Virus record (IMG/VR): IMGVR_UViG_3300035034_001947
Coordinates: 1-26,407 of that record
Strand: one strand, 5' to 3'
Source of the DNA: a virus
DNA length: 26,407 nucleotides
The stretch's first letter is position 1; each line of letters begins with the position of its first letter. Shown here piece by piece: positions 1 to 9,303 of the stretch. The position numbers were made by a program, and so were the translations under genes. The notes beneath the pieces were generated by a model. It made no database searches, had not been told where the DNA came from, and was given only the letters and a program-made list of their open reading frames with translations.

Positions 1-144
1 ACCGTAATCTACAGTAGATAATACATCAATATTGATTAATTCTATTTGTTTTGTTGCTACATCAAAGAACACATTTCCATCGGGTGTTCCATCTGAGCCT
101 TGTGTTGATTGTAATAAATCATCTGGGTCTACAATTTTAGTCAT
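1..144 (-). CDS. Virion-associated protein, N-terminal 48 codons only
   Basis: Only the first 48 codons lie in the window; the gene runs off the low-coordinate edge. The visible protein starts MTKIVDPDDL and is a short acidic/polar leader followed by a beta-type stretch (FFDVATKQIELINIDVLSTVDYG). From memory, proteins beginning with 'TKIVDPDDL' followed by 'TKTIxL...LSxDG' are large predicted structural proteins of marine and Bacteroidetes T4-like phages; that link is recollection, not a search result. It is the last minus-strand gene here, 20 bases after the preceding small gene, so it is probably co-transcribed with it. The start is preceded by an A-rich stretch without a Shine-Dalgarno site, as is common here. 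Confidence 0.6.
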   Translation of the reverse strand, partial: MTKIVDPDDLLQSTQGSDGTPDGNVFFDVATKQIELINIDVLSTVDYG

Positions 145-164
145 AACTTAATTTATCTTTTTTT

Positions 165-341
165 TTATTTTTTTCCTTGGTGGATTTTATTTCCCAATGA
201 ATCTAAATACTCATTTAGATTCAACGTAATTCGGAATAAAGCTTTAGTATCAATAGGATCTTCATATAGTTTTTCCTGTATCAATCTAACTGCAGATTTT
301 GCCTCATTTATAGAGTCTACAATAATGTTTTCTTCTTCCAT
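165..341 (-). CDS. Small helical protein of unknown function (58 aa)
   Basis: I do not recognise this protein. It is 58 residues, charged and predicted helical (MEEENIIVDSINEAK...LFRITLNLNEYLDSLGNK). A longer frame opens at 377, but the start at 341 is preferred: AAGGAG sits six bases before this ATG, and the upstream gene stops at 343, so stop and start are one base apart, the usual sign of translational coupling. The 377 start would overlap the upstream gene by 35 bases and has no such site. It lies between the acidic protein (343-921) and the partial virion gene, within one minus-strand transcription unit. Confidence 0.7.
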   Translation of the reverse strand: MEEENIIVDSINEAKSAVRLIQEKLYEDPIDTKALFRITLNLNEYLDSLGNKIHQGKK

Positions 342-342
342 A

Positions 343-921
343 TTATTCTCCTTTTGTATTTTTTGATAAGAAATCATTGAAGTTTAAAAAGTTACCTTCC
401 ATATCTTCTACACGTTCAGTATTTTCAGATATTTCTTCTTCTTTATCTTCTTCAATAATTACTTCTTTATCTATTTTTATTTCTTCTTTCTCTTGTGTTT
501 TTTCTTCAACTTTTTCTTCTTCAATCGACTCATTAACTAGTTCTTCTTCCTCAACAGATGATAGACTAACCACGCTTATTTTTGGAGCTACCACTGCTTC
601 TTCTTGTTCTTCGTAATTACTTTCAACTACTTTGATTTCAGTTTTAGAAATAGTTTCAAAATCTTCTTCCCAAAGTTTACTGTATTGCTCATTAGATACG
701 ATTACCTCGTAATACACTTTACCTTTTTCACCTTGGATTAAGCCTTCTAACATGGGTATAACAAAATTACATTCCTTGTTTTCAATCTTCCCTTTTACCA
801 TGTAATTCTTATCCTCAGTTTCGATGATCAATCTAGGTTTAACCTCAGATGCATCAACGCCTGTGATATCAACTTTAAACTTAAGTTTCTTGTTATTATG
901 GTTATTATATAAATTTATCAT
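343..921 (-). CDS. Acidic protein with N-terminal beta-rich domain
   Basis: A 192-aa protein in two parts. Residues about 10-95 are a beta-rich domain (KLKFKVDITGVDASEVKPRLIIE ... PMLEGL ... GKVYYEVIVSNEQYSKLWEEDFE) of a type I recall in T4-like phages of marine bacteria: a 'phage-strand' domain ending in a W-E-x-x-F motif. Residues about 105-180 are very Glu-rich and probably disordered, ending in a hydrophobic/polar tail (GNFLNFNDFLSKN). No enzymatic motif is visible. Acidic low-complexity proteins next to virion genes in T4-like phages can be head-core components (T4 gp67 is strongly acidic), but that is only analogy. The gene leads a short minus-strand unit with the two genes downstream and is separated from the genes above it by the hairpin at 982-1011. 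Confidence 0.7.
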   Translation of the reverse strand: MINLYNNHNNKKLKFKVDITGVDASEVKPRLIIETEDKNYMVKGKIENKECNFVIPMLEGLIQGEKGKVYYEVIVSNEQYSKLWEEDFETISKTEIKVVESNYEEQEEAVVAPKISVVSLSSVEEEELVNESIEEEKVEEKTQEKEEIKIDKEVIIEEDKEEEISENTERVEDMEGNFLNFNDFLSKNTKGE

Positions 922-981
922 ATATGGTTATCATTTTATACAGTATATATAAATATTATATTCTCTTTTTTTACCAAAAAC

Positions 982-1011
982 AAAAAAAAGGATAGTTTCC
1001 TATCCTTTTTT
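982..1011. terminator. Bidirectional Rho-independent terminator
   Basis: An A-run, then stem GGATAG (990-995), loop TTTC, stem CTATCC (1000-1005), then a T-run. The A and T runs extend the stem and make it work on either strand. The stop codon of the 1000-1374 gene lies inside the stem, so the hairpin ends that minus-strand unit and separates it from the acidic-protein gene. Confidence 0.8.
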
Positions 1012-1374
1012 ATTTTCCTTTAACATTTCGTTAGTTTTCTCGACTGTTATTATATTCTTTAAACCACTGACTGACCAATTGTGCTTTTTCTCCACTTTAG
1101 TTAAATTGTTCCTGAAGGGGAATCGATGTCTACATAATTTATCATCTGCATACCAAACCACATGTAAATATCTCAAAAAAGAAGATATTGTAATTAAGTT
1201 ATGAATAATAATCTTTTTTTTATTGGGATCGATTGTTATATCTTCTGTTCCAATATTTTCATATTTTATACCAAGCTGAGTATATATCTTTTCGTCTTTA
1301 TATCTATTATCAACTCTATTTAACCTTTTGGTAATATCAGGTCTATAACTATCTCCTTGTATTTGCATAGTCAT
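1000..1374 (-). CDS. Unknown protein (124 aa)
   Basis: I do not recognise this protein. It is 124 residues, basic, with a mixed alpha/beta pattern and a central stretch of aromatic and basic residues (LRYLHVVWYADDKLCRHRFPF, about residues 67-87). It begins MTMQIQGD; a second Met at codon 3 is an equally possible start. It starts five bases after the stop of the 1380-1754 gene and its own stop lies inside the terminator hairpin, so the two 124-aa genes form a short operon transcribed away from the giant plus-strand gene. Position beside baseplate-type genes suggests, but does not show, a virion assembly role. Confidence 0.65.
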   Translation of the reverse strand: MTMQIQGDSYRPDITKRLNRVDNRYKDEKIYTQLGIKYENIGTEDITIDPNKKKIIIHNLITISSFLRYLHVVWYADDKLCRHRFPFRNNLTKVEKKHNWSVSGLKNIITVEKTNEMLKENKKG

Positions 1375-1379
1375 AATAT

Positions 1380-1754
1380 CTATTTATCATTTTTTATTTC
1401 TTCTTCTATTTCATTTTTAATTTGTTCTAATCGCTCTTCAGCTTTTAACTTTTTTAGTATATCCTTTATGTTTTTGTTAATATGTGAATTCTTATTACTT
1501 AAAGTAAAGTATCCCACTTTACTTAATCCATTTACTTTTATACTATAAAGTTCATATGTCCTATCTTCTATATCTCTTTCACATATATCAATAACTATCT
1601 CTATGTTATCCTTCTCTTCAAGTAGTAAACAACCAAGAAAAAACTTTTCACCTGCTATCTTTTCTTTACCTGAAAAGTATTTTTTTTCTTCTATTTTATC
1701 AATTATATGTTGTGTCATCTCATTTTTAAATAGACTTTCTGCTTTTTTTCTCAT
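1380..1754 (-). CDS. Unknown charged protein (124 aa)
   Basis: I do not recognise this protein. It is 124 residues with a basic N-terminal helix (MRKKAESLFKNEMTQHIIDKIEEKKYF), a central beta section (about 45-85) and a highly charged C-terminal helix likely to form a coiled coil (KDILKKLKAEERLEQIKNEIEEEIKNDK). No catalytic motif is seen. It is the first gene of a two-gene minus-strand operon that diverges from the 2199-aa gene; the AT-rich motif at 1780-1794 may drive it. It could be a small baseplate or tail accessory protein, but this rests on position only. Confidence 0.65.
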   Translation of the reverse strand: MRKKAESLFKNEMTQHIIDKIEEKKYFSGKEKIAGEKFFLGCLLLEEKDNIEIVIDICERDIEDRTYELYSIKVNGLSKVGYFTLSNKNSHINKNIKDILKKLKAEERLEQIKNEIEEEIKNDK

Positions 1755-1859
1755 ATTTGAATGTTATTATTTCTGTGAATATTATATATTAAAATAGTCA
1801 TTTTGTTTACTTAACGATATAGACATATTTTATATATAGATAAAATTATCTTATAGAAG
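1755..1859. promoter_or_regulatory. Divergent promoter region with two copies of the AT-rich late motif
   Basis: This 105-base gap separates a minus-strand operon from the giant plus-strand gene. Read on the minus strand it holds TTTTAATATATAATA (1780-1794); read on the plus strand it holds TTTTATATATAG (1828-1839), about 20 bases before the TTG start. Both resemble the motif found before several other late genes in this window. Assignment as promoters is inference from recurrence and position. Confidence 0.45.
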
Positions 1860-4800
1860 TTGTCTACTATTAAAATTAATACATGTGATCAAAATTGGTT
1901 CAATAGAGATTATGTCTTTTACAACAAAAAAGGCAATCCTATTAACATATTATTCGACGAAGAACTAGGTTATTACAAAGGTAAATTATACTTTGAAGAA
2001 AATAGTTCAGACACATTCAAGAATCTAGAAATAAGTACATTCGAAAGAATAAGAGGATTTGAGTATCAGCAATATAATTCTGATACTAAGACTGATGAAT
2101 TATCCACAGAAAAGTTCCAACTTTTCAATACTAATGGTATGTCAATAATAGGCAACACTAGTAGTATAGGTGTTACTAAAGTAGAGGCAGTTAATGATAG
2201 GAAAGACTTCTTTTCAAAGTGGATATACGGTCAAGCAATTAATACCATTTTTAGAAAAGGCGAGGAAATTAAATTCAGTAGAGATATATTTGGTATCAAT
2301 AGTAAAGAAACATATACAGTAATTAGTACTAAAACCAACGCTGTGATGATTATAACAGGGACTAATAACAGAGAGTTCATAAATCAAAGTGGTGGTGTTA
2401 TTAATGATCCGAATCAGTATACGAATGTTACAGCTAATGGCGTTAATGCTATTAAAATATATGATTATATAGATAGTGATTATTCTAATAATTTCCCGAA
2501 TTGGAGTGAACCAAATTTTTACAACTTAATATACAGTGGTCAGAAATTAAACTTAGTTAACTTAGAAAATAATGACGATACTATCGTTACTATCAATTCT
2601 AAAACATTAGGCGATAATTATTATACAGACTTTAAATTAATGATGGATGATTTTGATAATAACCTTAAAATCAGAGTCACTAATAAAACAAATAATATAC
2701 TTCTATATAATGGTAATATAAACATTGTGGCAACGGGTAGTTATATCGGGTTATCTTCGAGTGTCAACACTTTAATTAAACCTAATTCTAAATTAACTAT
2801 ACCTAATTCAAATAATAATGTAGGTACTATAACAGTAGATAGCACACAGATATCGACATTCAATAGAATAAATCAGTATTACTTCAATGGTGGTTTAACA
2901 CCATCTGACGCAAGTAAAGTACTTTTCAATAACCAAATATATTCTTGTGTTACTTCTTATACACAATCAGCTACTAGTAGCATAACACCTGAGGATAATG
3001 ATTTTTGGGAAGAAACTAAATATTTACCAATAGTTGAAAGTATAAACGATGAAACTATTAATGGTACACTATATTTAGAAACTAATTCAGTTGATTTGTC
3101 TTATACATATGATAATAATATTAACGCAATATCGAATATTAATAACGCATTTACTATACATAGTGATAGTATAAACCAATTAGGATTATACTCTGATATA
3201 GATCCACTTGGAGAGTTTGTTAGATTAAGGAGTCTATACCCAACTAACTATGTAGATGTTAAATTCTTCGTAGATAAAGTAGATAGCTTTAGTGGAAGTA
3301 TAACAGATGGGACTAATTTCTCACCAACAGGATATACATTTTCATATGATCCACACCCTGAAACAAATGTATCAGTTACTGTAAATGGAACTAATGTAAT
3401 TACTACAGAAACATTAACTTCACCAACAGGTTATGTTTTCTTCTCAGATGATGCGGCATCGACTGCTACTAAATTTAATGAATTAACAAATGATTCGGGA
3501 TTATATTGGCAAGAGATAAACGCTAACTTTGGATTAACCGCTACGGATATAGTTAATGTTAATTATACTACTGAGGTTTCTAGTAAAGAGAGAACAATTG
3601 AAAGAATAATAGAAATTGAAGAAACATTAAACAACGAAGATAGAGATGACTACGCTGAGAGAAACGAAGAAAGAATAGTATTCAATGATATAGATGATTT
3701 CGGAATATCGATAAGAATCAATAATCAAGTATATGTGATAGAAAGCACTATTATAACAAGAGGTAATGGATCGGAAGATACGGAAGAATCAATTGATATT
3801 ACATTAAAAGCATTTGTAGAAAAATGGAAATTAGAATTAGATAAAAGAGGAATATATGTAGACTCTGAATACTTCGGTAATAATAATGTTAATGTATTAC
3901 ATAATTCTCTTTATTTTAGAACAGCATATCCTAATGTATTAATGAATATTAATAGGATCGATGTAGGTGCTAATACTGACTATTCTATATTAGATAAATA
4001 TATTATCTTCTATCAACTTGGTGGAGATAATACACAACTAAGTATTAATATCAATAATATAAATTATATCACAGGGTTTGATACTGATGTAGAAACTACT
4101 TTAGGAAATTGGATTATACAACACACAGAAGTATTAAATGATAATGGAATATACGTAGACAGGGAATTCAATAATTTAATAATCAATAAGAAAACAAACT
4201 TTGTTATCGATATTAATATTAACGTAGGTAGATTCTTCTATGAAGGAGAACAAGTATTTGAAATAATAAATTATTCTAAGGGATATGAAGGTCTTATTAT
4301 AAGTTCTAATAAGGTTGTACAGAATAATAATAATATTTCTTTCGAGGACGAATGTTTCTCAACAGGACAGATCGTGAGTATAAACAATACAGATTGGACA
4401 TTAGTTAATCAAGAATATAATATAATTCAATTAGATCCTGATAGAATGGTATTTTCTTACCAAGGAGCTTTTTGGGGAACTAGTAATAATAGTACACAAA
4501 ACGCATTTTTTAATTTAGCATTTGGAGAAGACTTTGAAATAGGTGATACTATTCTATACATTGATAGTGGTAGTTTCTCTACTGCGTCTGTAACAAAGGT
4601 TGCTAAGAATTTCTACCAAGCTGCTGATGGAAACCAAGTCATTACTATAGAAAGAGAGAATGCTTTTTATTATGATGAAAGCGCAATTAGTTTAACAGCT
4701 TCTTTTAATCCTGATGATATTAAGTACCTTACTTTAAATTCTAATTTAGTTGATATCGACTACTTAAACTCTACGTTTAAGAATATAGCATTGACCGATC

Positions 4801-7800
4801 AAGTTAATTTAATTAGTTCTACTTTTAGGGTAGAGGATACTATTAGTAGTATAGAAGCCCCTATTATGCAGTCTATGAACCCATTTAATAACCTTTTATA
4901 TGTACTCAGTGATAACTTTGTATATGTTATAGATCCTTATTTAAATCAGATAAAATCAACTGTTTCTAACTTAGGAATTGGTTGGGATATGGAAGTTGAT
5001 TATATAACAGGTGAAACATATATATCATTTACAGATAGTGATAGAATAATGATCATTGACCCTGTTGATTTTAGTTTCATATCATTTGATTTCCAAGCAA
5101 ATTATAATTGGAATAAGATGACTTATAACAGAGATGAAGAAGCAATGTATATCTTCGGTAGACAAAACTTAGATATTGGTATAACAAGCGATAAAATCCT
5201 TTATAAAGTTAATACTGATACTAAAGTAGTATTTGGTGATTTCTTAATAGATGGAATAACTGCTAGTAACATAGGAGTTGGTTCTACAGGATCTACGCCT
5301 AGTTATTTGGGACTAGAAAGAGAATCGGGTGAGTTACACTACAACCCATATAATGGATCAATGTACGTAGCCAACGATGGGGAATTAAATAAGATAAACA
5401 GTGATTCTACATTCACTAGCTTTGGTATATCGACTAATAATTATTATTCTATAACATTAGATAATTTCAATAAGTATTTTTGGATTAATAACGAAGAAGG
5501 GAAATTAGTTTCTATAAGTGAAATAGATATCATTGCTGATAATCTTGATATCACAGATCATGGATTTATATTTACTAGTCCTAATGATTCTCATATTTAT
5601 ATTGCAACACAGAATCAAGAAATAAAAGTATTTTCAACCTATGTTAATCAAGTATTCTTTACTTTAAATGTTGATTTCAATGTTGATAAAATAAATATAA
5701 ATAAGAGTACTAATGATATATATGGTATTAACTTAAATAATAATCAAATATTATCAATTGATGTTGATTTTATTTATGAACTAAAGGCATTTTCTAATAT
5801 ATTTAACTTATCATCACAAGCTTCTGCTTCAACACCGTTTGATACTAACGGATCAGAAACATATGGATCATTATCAGAAGACAATGATACTTCCTTAGAT
5901 GATTACATTAAGTTAAAGACAAGAGAGTTTATTAGAAGACCAAGGAAGAATTACATGACTGATGGCGCACCACAGGCTACTTGGGAATATAGATGGGAGA
6001 ACACAGAAGATGAAATACTTAAAGAATTATTTATGTATGACGTAACAGGTGATTTCCTTGAATCAACAGGTAGTTATTCATACACAGGAACTAAACCATT
6101 ACCTAATCCTATTATAAAAAGGAAACCAAATAGAGATTTAAATTTAGTAGATGAGGGATATGCACAACAAACAATATTTAATAATCTTACATATACATTA
6201 GATTATAATGATAGTGAGGAAAATATATCATTTACTCCTGTGTCTATACAAACTTTTATCGGGTTCAATTCCAAAACAGAGGGGGTTATTAATAATATTC
6301 TAAACATATATGAAGATGAAGATATTAAATTTACTTTTCCTTCGTATGATTCATTTACTAACTCAGAATTCTCAGTAACACTACCTGATCAAGAATTTAC
6401 ATTTACACATGATAGCGAAAATAATAGAGGTATAATAACATTATCATCCAACTCAACAGATACTTTTAATCAAATAGTTGACTTAGATAATTTAACAGGA
6501 ACAAGTACTAATTTTAATGAAAACCAATTCTTAAACATAAGAGTTCTTGATACTACAAACGATGTTGGGTATGTGTCATCAAATGATAATATTAATGTGA
6601 AAATAATCCAATTATTTGAAAGAGAACTTATTGTTGAATATTTAGATGATAATACATTTACTAATGAAACAACTGCAGTAGAATACCCATCAGAAGGAAC
6701 TACTACATATTTAGATTTAACTTTAGAAGTAATCAAAAAGAAAGTAGCTGAGTTTGATATTTACGCACAAACAGAAATAGAAGATGAAAGATTTAAAAAT
6801 GAATTAACTAATATAGGTAAGATTATAAACCCTGAGGATATTTATATTTTCAAAGACTATGATATAAATGAGGGTGGTATTGATTGGACATTTATGAATG
6901 AGAAACGTAAGGAATTACTTACAGTAAAAAATGATATCTATAACTACTTAGGTGCATATAGAAGTATCATAAATGCTATAAATTACTTTGGTTATAATGA
7001 CCTTATATTATATGAATATTTCCAAAACATAAATGTAGATAGCGCAGAGTTCTTGAAACTATTTAAAGTTGAGGTTGAGGATATATTCAATAATGACATA
7101 GACGGTTGGACAGATAATTATAAATTTTATCAATTCCCTAACCCGAACTATGAAGAAACTAAACTATTTAACCTTACATATAGAATCACTGATTTCGAAG
7201 GAAATAAGTTGATCACATATAGTATAGAAGAAGCTATCATCAAATTAGAAGGTCTTAAATATTGGTTAGAGAAGAATATTATTCCACTAACACATGAAAT
7301 TAAAGATATAACAGGGGAATTGAGTTTCTTATCTATAGATCAAAATTTTGATACATCATCATCTATTAAAGTTTTCGAAACCAATGATACTATGTCAGAG
7401 ATAGACTTTAATATAGAAGAATCTTATGTGATGCCTATACAAAATGGTAGTACAGTATATACTACAATAATTGATTTTCTAACAGCTTCAAATGATTCTC
7501 CTGATTATTTTACATTAGGTGTGAAAACCTATAAGACATATGATAAATGGGAAGCATTTAATTCATACAACACAGGAGATAAGGTGGATTATTTTGGTAA
7601 AATATATGAGAACGTATTAGAAGATGAAGGTAATGTAGTATTAAACTTCAATAATACTCCTTTAGAATTCCAAGAAGTGGATACATGGGATGTTAATACT
7701 TTATACGAAGACAGTAATGTAGTAAAATATAAAAGAAGGTTTTATAAATATTCATTAAGAACTACAACGGTTAATTACTTACCTTGGGTGGGTGCTAGTG

Positions 7801-8459
7801 GATCATGTTTAGTCGGAACACCTGATAGTAGAAATGGTGTAGATGATAATTTATATAACGATCTACTTGATTTATTAGGTAACGAACCCGACACTCCTAA
7901 CTACTTACGAATAGAAGAAGATATGATAGCAAATAATTTTGACGTATTAGATATAATTAGATCCAATTACCCAAATAGATGGTGTGATTTATTAGATAGA
8001 GATGAATCATTATTGACTGATATATCTATTGACCTACTCAATTTACCCGAAACACAATATGAAGGAACTAAACCCGCAAATAGTATCGAAGCTAGGACAA
8101 TGATATTAAACCTAAGAAAAGATTATAATAAGACTAAAGATCTTTATAAAGTTAAAGAGAGAGAAATTTCGCCTCAGGAAAATATATTATTAGAAAACAC
8201 TGATTTTATATTGTGGGATGATGTTACAAAATGGGCAGAAATAGATCTAGAAATGGTACAGAGTTTTAAAGAATATAGAAGTGGTGAAAATATGTTCTTA
8301 CCATATAACTTTACTTTAGATAGTAGTATAGATCCTTATGTAGTAGTAGAGATAAGAGCCGAAAATGGATATGGTCAGAACAGAACTGTGAAAAGGTCTT
8401 ATGAGATAAGATTTGATGCAGACGATAGTGCTATATTAGAAACAGTGCCTACTGTATAA
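1860..8459 (+). CDS. Giant baseplate/tail protein with embedded beta-propeller (gp7-like candidate)
   Basis: A 2199-aa protein. The start is TTG (MSTIKINTCDQNW): an in-frame TAG lies two codons upstream, so no ATG further up is possible. Regions seen: a carbohydrate-binding-like module around 344-385 (NNQIYSC ... PEDNDFWEE); divergent repeats at about 421-475, 616-703 and 727-790; a YVTN/NHL-type beta-propeller at about 1000-1310, with blades such as YVLSDNFVYVIDP, MYIFGRQN, SMYVANDGELNKIN and HIYIATQNQEIKVF; a P2 gpI-like helical segment at about 1680-1820 (EKRKELLTVKND ... AINYFGYNDLILYEYFQ); and CBM5/12-like W...Y..GD.V.y.gk.Y units at about 1894-1976. T4 gp7, the baseplate wedge, is my best structural guess because it is the counterpart of P2 gpI, but this protein is twice as long. 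The propeller and CBM-like parts suggest surface-exposed decoration. It stands alone on the plus strand among minus-strand virion genes. Confidence 0.55.
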   Translation: MSTIKINTCDQNWFNRDYVFYNKKGNPINILFDEELGYYKGKLYFEENSSDTFKNLEISTFERIRGFEYQQYNSDTKTDELSTEKFQLFNTNGMSIIGNTSSIGVTKVEAVNDRKDFFSKWIYGQAINTIFRKGEEIKFSRDIFGINSKETYTVISTKTNAVMIITGTNNREFINQSGGVINDPNQYTNVTANGVNAIKIYDYIDSDYSNNFPNWSEPNFYNLIYSGQKLNLVNLENNDDTIVTINSKTLGDNYYTDFKLMMDDFDNNLKIRVTNKTNNILLYNGNINIVATGSYIGLSSSVNTLIKPNSKLTIPNSNNNVGTITVDSTQISTFNRINQYYFNGGLTPSDASKVLFNNQIYSCVTSYTQSATSSITPEDNDFWEETKYLPIVESINDETINGTLYLETNSVDLSYTYDNNINAISNINNAFTIHSDSINQLGLYSDIDPLGEFVRLRSLYPTNYVDVKFFVDKVDSFSGSITDGTNFSPTGYTFSYDPHPETNVSVTVNGTNVITTETLTSPTGYVFFSDDAASTATKFNELTNDSGLYWQEINANFGLTATDIVNVNYTTEVSSKERTIERIIEIEETLNNEDRDDYAERNEERIVFNDIDDFGISIRINNQVYVIESTIITRGNGSEDTEESIDITLKAFVEKWKLELDKRGIYVDSEYFGNNNVNVLHNSLYFRTAYPNVLMNINRIDVGANTDYSILDKYIIFYQLGGDNTQLSININNINYITGFDTDVETTLGNWIIQHTEVLNDNGIYVDREFNNLIINKKTNFVIDININVGRFFYEGEQVFEIINYSKGYEGLIISSNKVVQNNNNISFEDECFSTGQIVSINNTDWTLVNQEYNIIQLDPDRMVFSYQGAFWGTSNNSTQNAFFNLAFGEDFEIGDTILYIDSGSFSTASVTKVAKNFYQAADGNQVITIERENAFYYDESAISLTASFNPDDIKYLTLNSNLVDIDYLNSTFKNIALTDQVNLISSTFRVEDTISSIEAPIMQSMNPFNNLLYVLSDNFVYVIDPYLNQIKSTVSNLGIGWDMEVDYITGETYISFTDSDRIMIIDPVDFSFISFDFQANYNWNKMTYNRDEEAMYIFGRQNLDIGITSDKILYKVNTDTKVVFGDFLIDGITASNIGVGSTGSTPSYLGLERESGELHYNPYNGSMYVANDGELNKINSDSTFTSFGISTNNYYSITLDNFNKYFWINNEEGKLVSISEIDIIADNLDITDHGFIFTSPNDSHIYIATQNQEIKVFSTYVNQVFFTLNVDFNVDKININKSTNDIYGINLNNNQILSIDVDFIYELKAFSNIFNLSSQASASTPFDTNGSETYGSLSEDNDTSLDDYIKLKTREFIRRPRKNYMTDGAPQATWEYRWENTEDEILKELFMYDVTGDFLESTGSYSYTGTKPLPNPIIKRKPNRDLNLVDEGYAQQTIFNNLTYTLDYNDSEENISFTPVSIQTFIGFNSKTEGVINNILNIYEDEDIKFTFPSYDSFTNSEFSVTLPDQEFTFTHDSENNRGIITLSSNSTDTFNQIVDLDNLTGTSTNFNENQFLNIRVLDTTNDVGYVSSNDNINVKIIQLFERELIVEYLDDNTFTNETTAVEYPSEGTTTYLDLTLEVIKKKVAEFDIYAQTEIEDERFKNELTNIGKIINPEDIYIFKDYDINEGGIDWTFMNEKRKELLTVKNDIYNYLGAYRSIINAINYFGYNDLILYEYFQNINVDSAEFLKLFKVEVEDIFNNDIDGWTDNYKFYQFPNPNYEETKLFNLTYRITDFEGNKLITYSIEEAIIKLEGLKYWLEKNIIPLTHEIKDITGELSFLSIDQNFDTSSSIKVFETNDTMSEIDFNIEESYVMPIQNGSTVYTTIIDFLTASNDSPDYFTLGVKTYKTYDKWEAFNSYNTGDKVDYFGKIYENVLEDEGNVVLNFNNTPLEFQEVDTWDVNTLYEDSNVVKYKRRFYKYSLRTTTVNYLPWVGASGSCLVGTPDSRNGVDDNLYNDLLDLLGNEPDTPNYLRIEEDMIANNFDVLDIIRSNYPNRWCDLLDRDESLLTDISIDLLNLPETQYEGTKPANSIEARTMILNLRKDYNKTKDLYKVKEREISPQENILLENTDFILWDDVTKWAEIDLEMVQSFKEYRSGENMFLPYNFTLDSSIDPYVVVEIRAENGYGQNRTVKRSYEIRFDADDSAILETVPTV
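3120..3283 (+). repeat. Divergent internal protein repeat, copy 1
   Basis: Residues about 421-475 of the giant tail protein (ISNINNAFTIHSDSINQLGLYSD ... RLRSLYPTNYVDVKFFVDKV). It shares with the copies at 3706 and 4039 a helix ending in 'GIY/GLY', an acidic turn, and a short beta hairpin. The match is weak and by eye. Confidence 0.35.
3706..3970 (+). repeat. Divergent internal protein repeat, copy 2
   Basis: Residues about 616-703 of the giant tail protein: ISIRINNQVYVI, a helix ending DKRGIYVDSEY, then NSLYFRTAYPNVLMNINRIDVG. It aligns by eye with copy 3 along its whole length (INNxxY ... GIYVDxEF ... I.IN..VG). Confidence 0.45.
4039..4230 (+). repeat. Divergent internal protein repeat, copy 3
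   Basis: Residues about 727-790 of the giant tail protein: LSININNINYITGF, a helix ending NDNGIYVDREF, then FVIDININVG. It directly follows copy 2, so these two form a tandem pair. Confidence 0.45.
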
Positions 8460-8460
8460 C

Positions 8461-8503
8461 AAAAAAAAGGGGAACAAGATATAAATCTCATTCCCCTTCT
8501 TAA
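8461..8503. terminator. Convergent bidirectional terminator
   Basis: A hairpin with outer stem GGGGAA (8469-8474) and TTCCCC (8491-8496) and an inner AGAT/ATCT pairing across an ATAA loop. The eight A's at 8461-8468 become a T-run when read on the minus strand, so it should stop transcripts of the 8518-9252 gene well; the plus-strand side has only a weak T-run. It lies between the convergent ends of the giant gene and the minus-strand genes. Confidence 0.75.
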
Positions 8504-8517
8504 CCAAATAAATAAAA

Positions 8518-9252
8518 TTACTTAGACTCGGTTGTTTCTGCAACACTAGGTTCAACATCTGCTTCCCCCCAAATAAGATGATACATCTTATCATTTTTGT
8601 TGATATTAACATCCTTTTCTAAGGTGTTTACCCAAAACTGAATAGCTTTAGCTAAGTCTTCGTACTTATTTTTATAATAACCAAAGATATTACTTGATAA
8701 TGCAATTCTTTTGATTACTTCTGCGAAAGTATATGTTCTTTTAGTTAAACCTTTGAAAGTTTGCTTAGAAAGAAGGTGGTATAAATACTGAAGATCAACT
8801 GCATTCATCTTGAATCCAATAGCTTGATCAGCACTATCATAATTACCATTTTCTTTCATGTTATCTAACATGTCTTTTAATTCAATAGCATAAAAGATTG
8901 TGTCAACATCATATTCCAATTTGCTATTAAGCATCTCATTGACAAACTTATATTCTTCTTGGTGTAGGATAAGATCAAAACTAATTGAATTTAATCTACC
9001 GCCATTTTTGCCACTAACCTCATTCCATAGAATTTGAAGTTGTTTATATACAGCTTCTTTTTCACCATCGCTGTAAGTTTTAGAATGTTTATTTCTCATA
9101 AAGTCCATGATTTCATCATACTTAGAATCTAAATAAGTTTCGTCTTCTTGTGATAAAACACGAATCAAAGTTTCATTGTATGCTTTGAAGTTCATATCGG
9201 GCTTTTCCGCTATAACTATGTTTTTTAATTGTTCTTGTTGGGTATTTTCCAT
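8518..9252 (-). CDS. Unknown helical protein (244 aa)
   Basis: I do not recognise this protein. It is 244 residues, almost entirely predicted helical and soluble, without signal peptide or membrane segment. Features include a helix-rich core (DFMRNKHSKTYSDGEKEAVYKQLQILWNEV, about 49-79), a segment DIFYAIELKDMLDNMK at about 117-132 and a short acidic tail rich in Glu, Thr and Ser. The start MENTQQEQ follows an A-rich leader; an AT-rich motif lies further up. It is the last gene of the minus-strand series running down from the tape-measure-like protein and ends at the hairpin at 8461-8503. Position suggests a virion or assembly role; no function can be named. Confidence 0.7.
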   Translation of the reverse strand: MENTQQEQLKNIVIAEKPDMNFKAYNETLIRVLSQEDETYLDSKYDEIMDFMRNKHSKTYSDGEKEAVYKQLQILWNEVSGKNGGRLNSISFDLILHQEEYKFVNEMLNSKLEYDVDTIFYAIELKDMLDNMKENGNYDSADQAIGFKMNAVDLQYLYHLLSKQTFKGLTKRTYTFAEVIKRIALSSNIFGYYKNKYEDLAKAIQFWVNTLEKDVNINKNDKMYHLIWGEADVEPSVAETTESK

Positions 9253-9303
9253 AATGTAATTTTACTTTTTTATTTATATTAAAAATATAATATTTGTTTA
9301 CTA

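Noticed and set aside
377-616. Plus-strand 79-aa Ser-rich frame
   Set aside because: It is the antisense of the Glu-rich part of the 343-921 gene; GAA/GAG codons read backwards give Ser/Phe-rich sequence.
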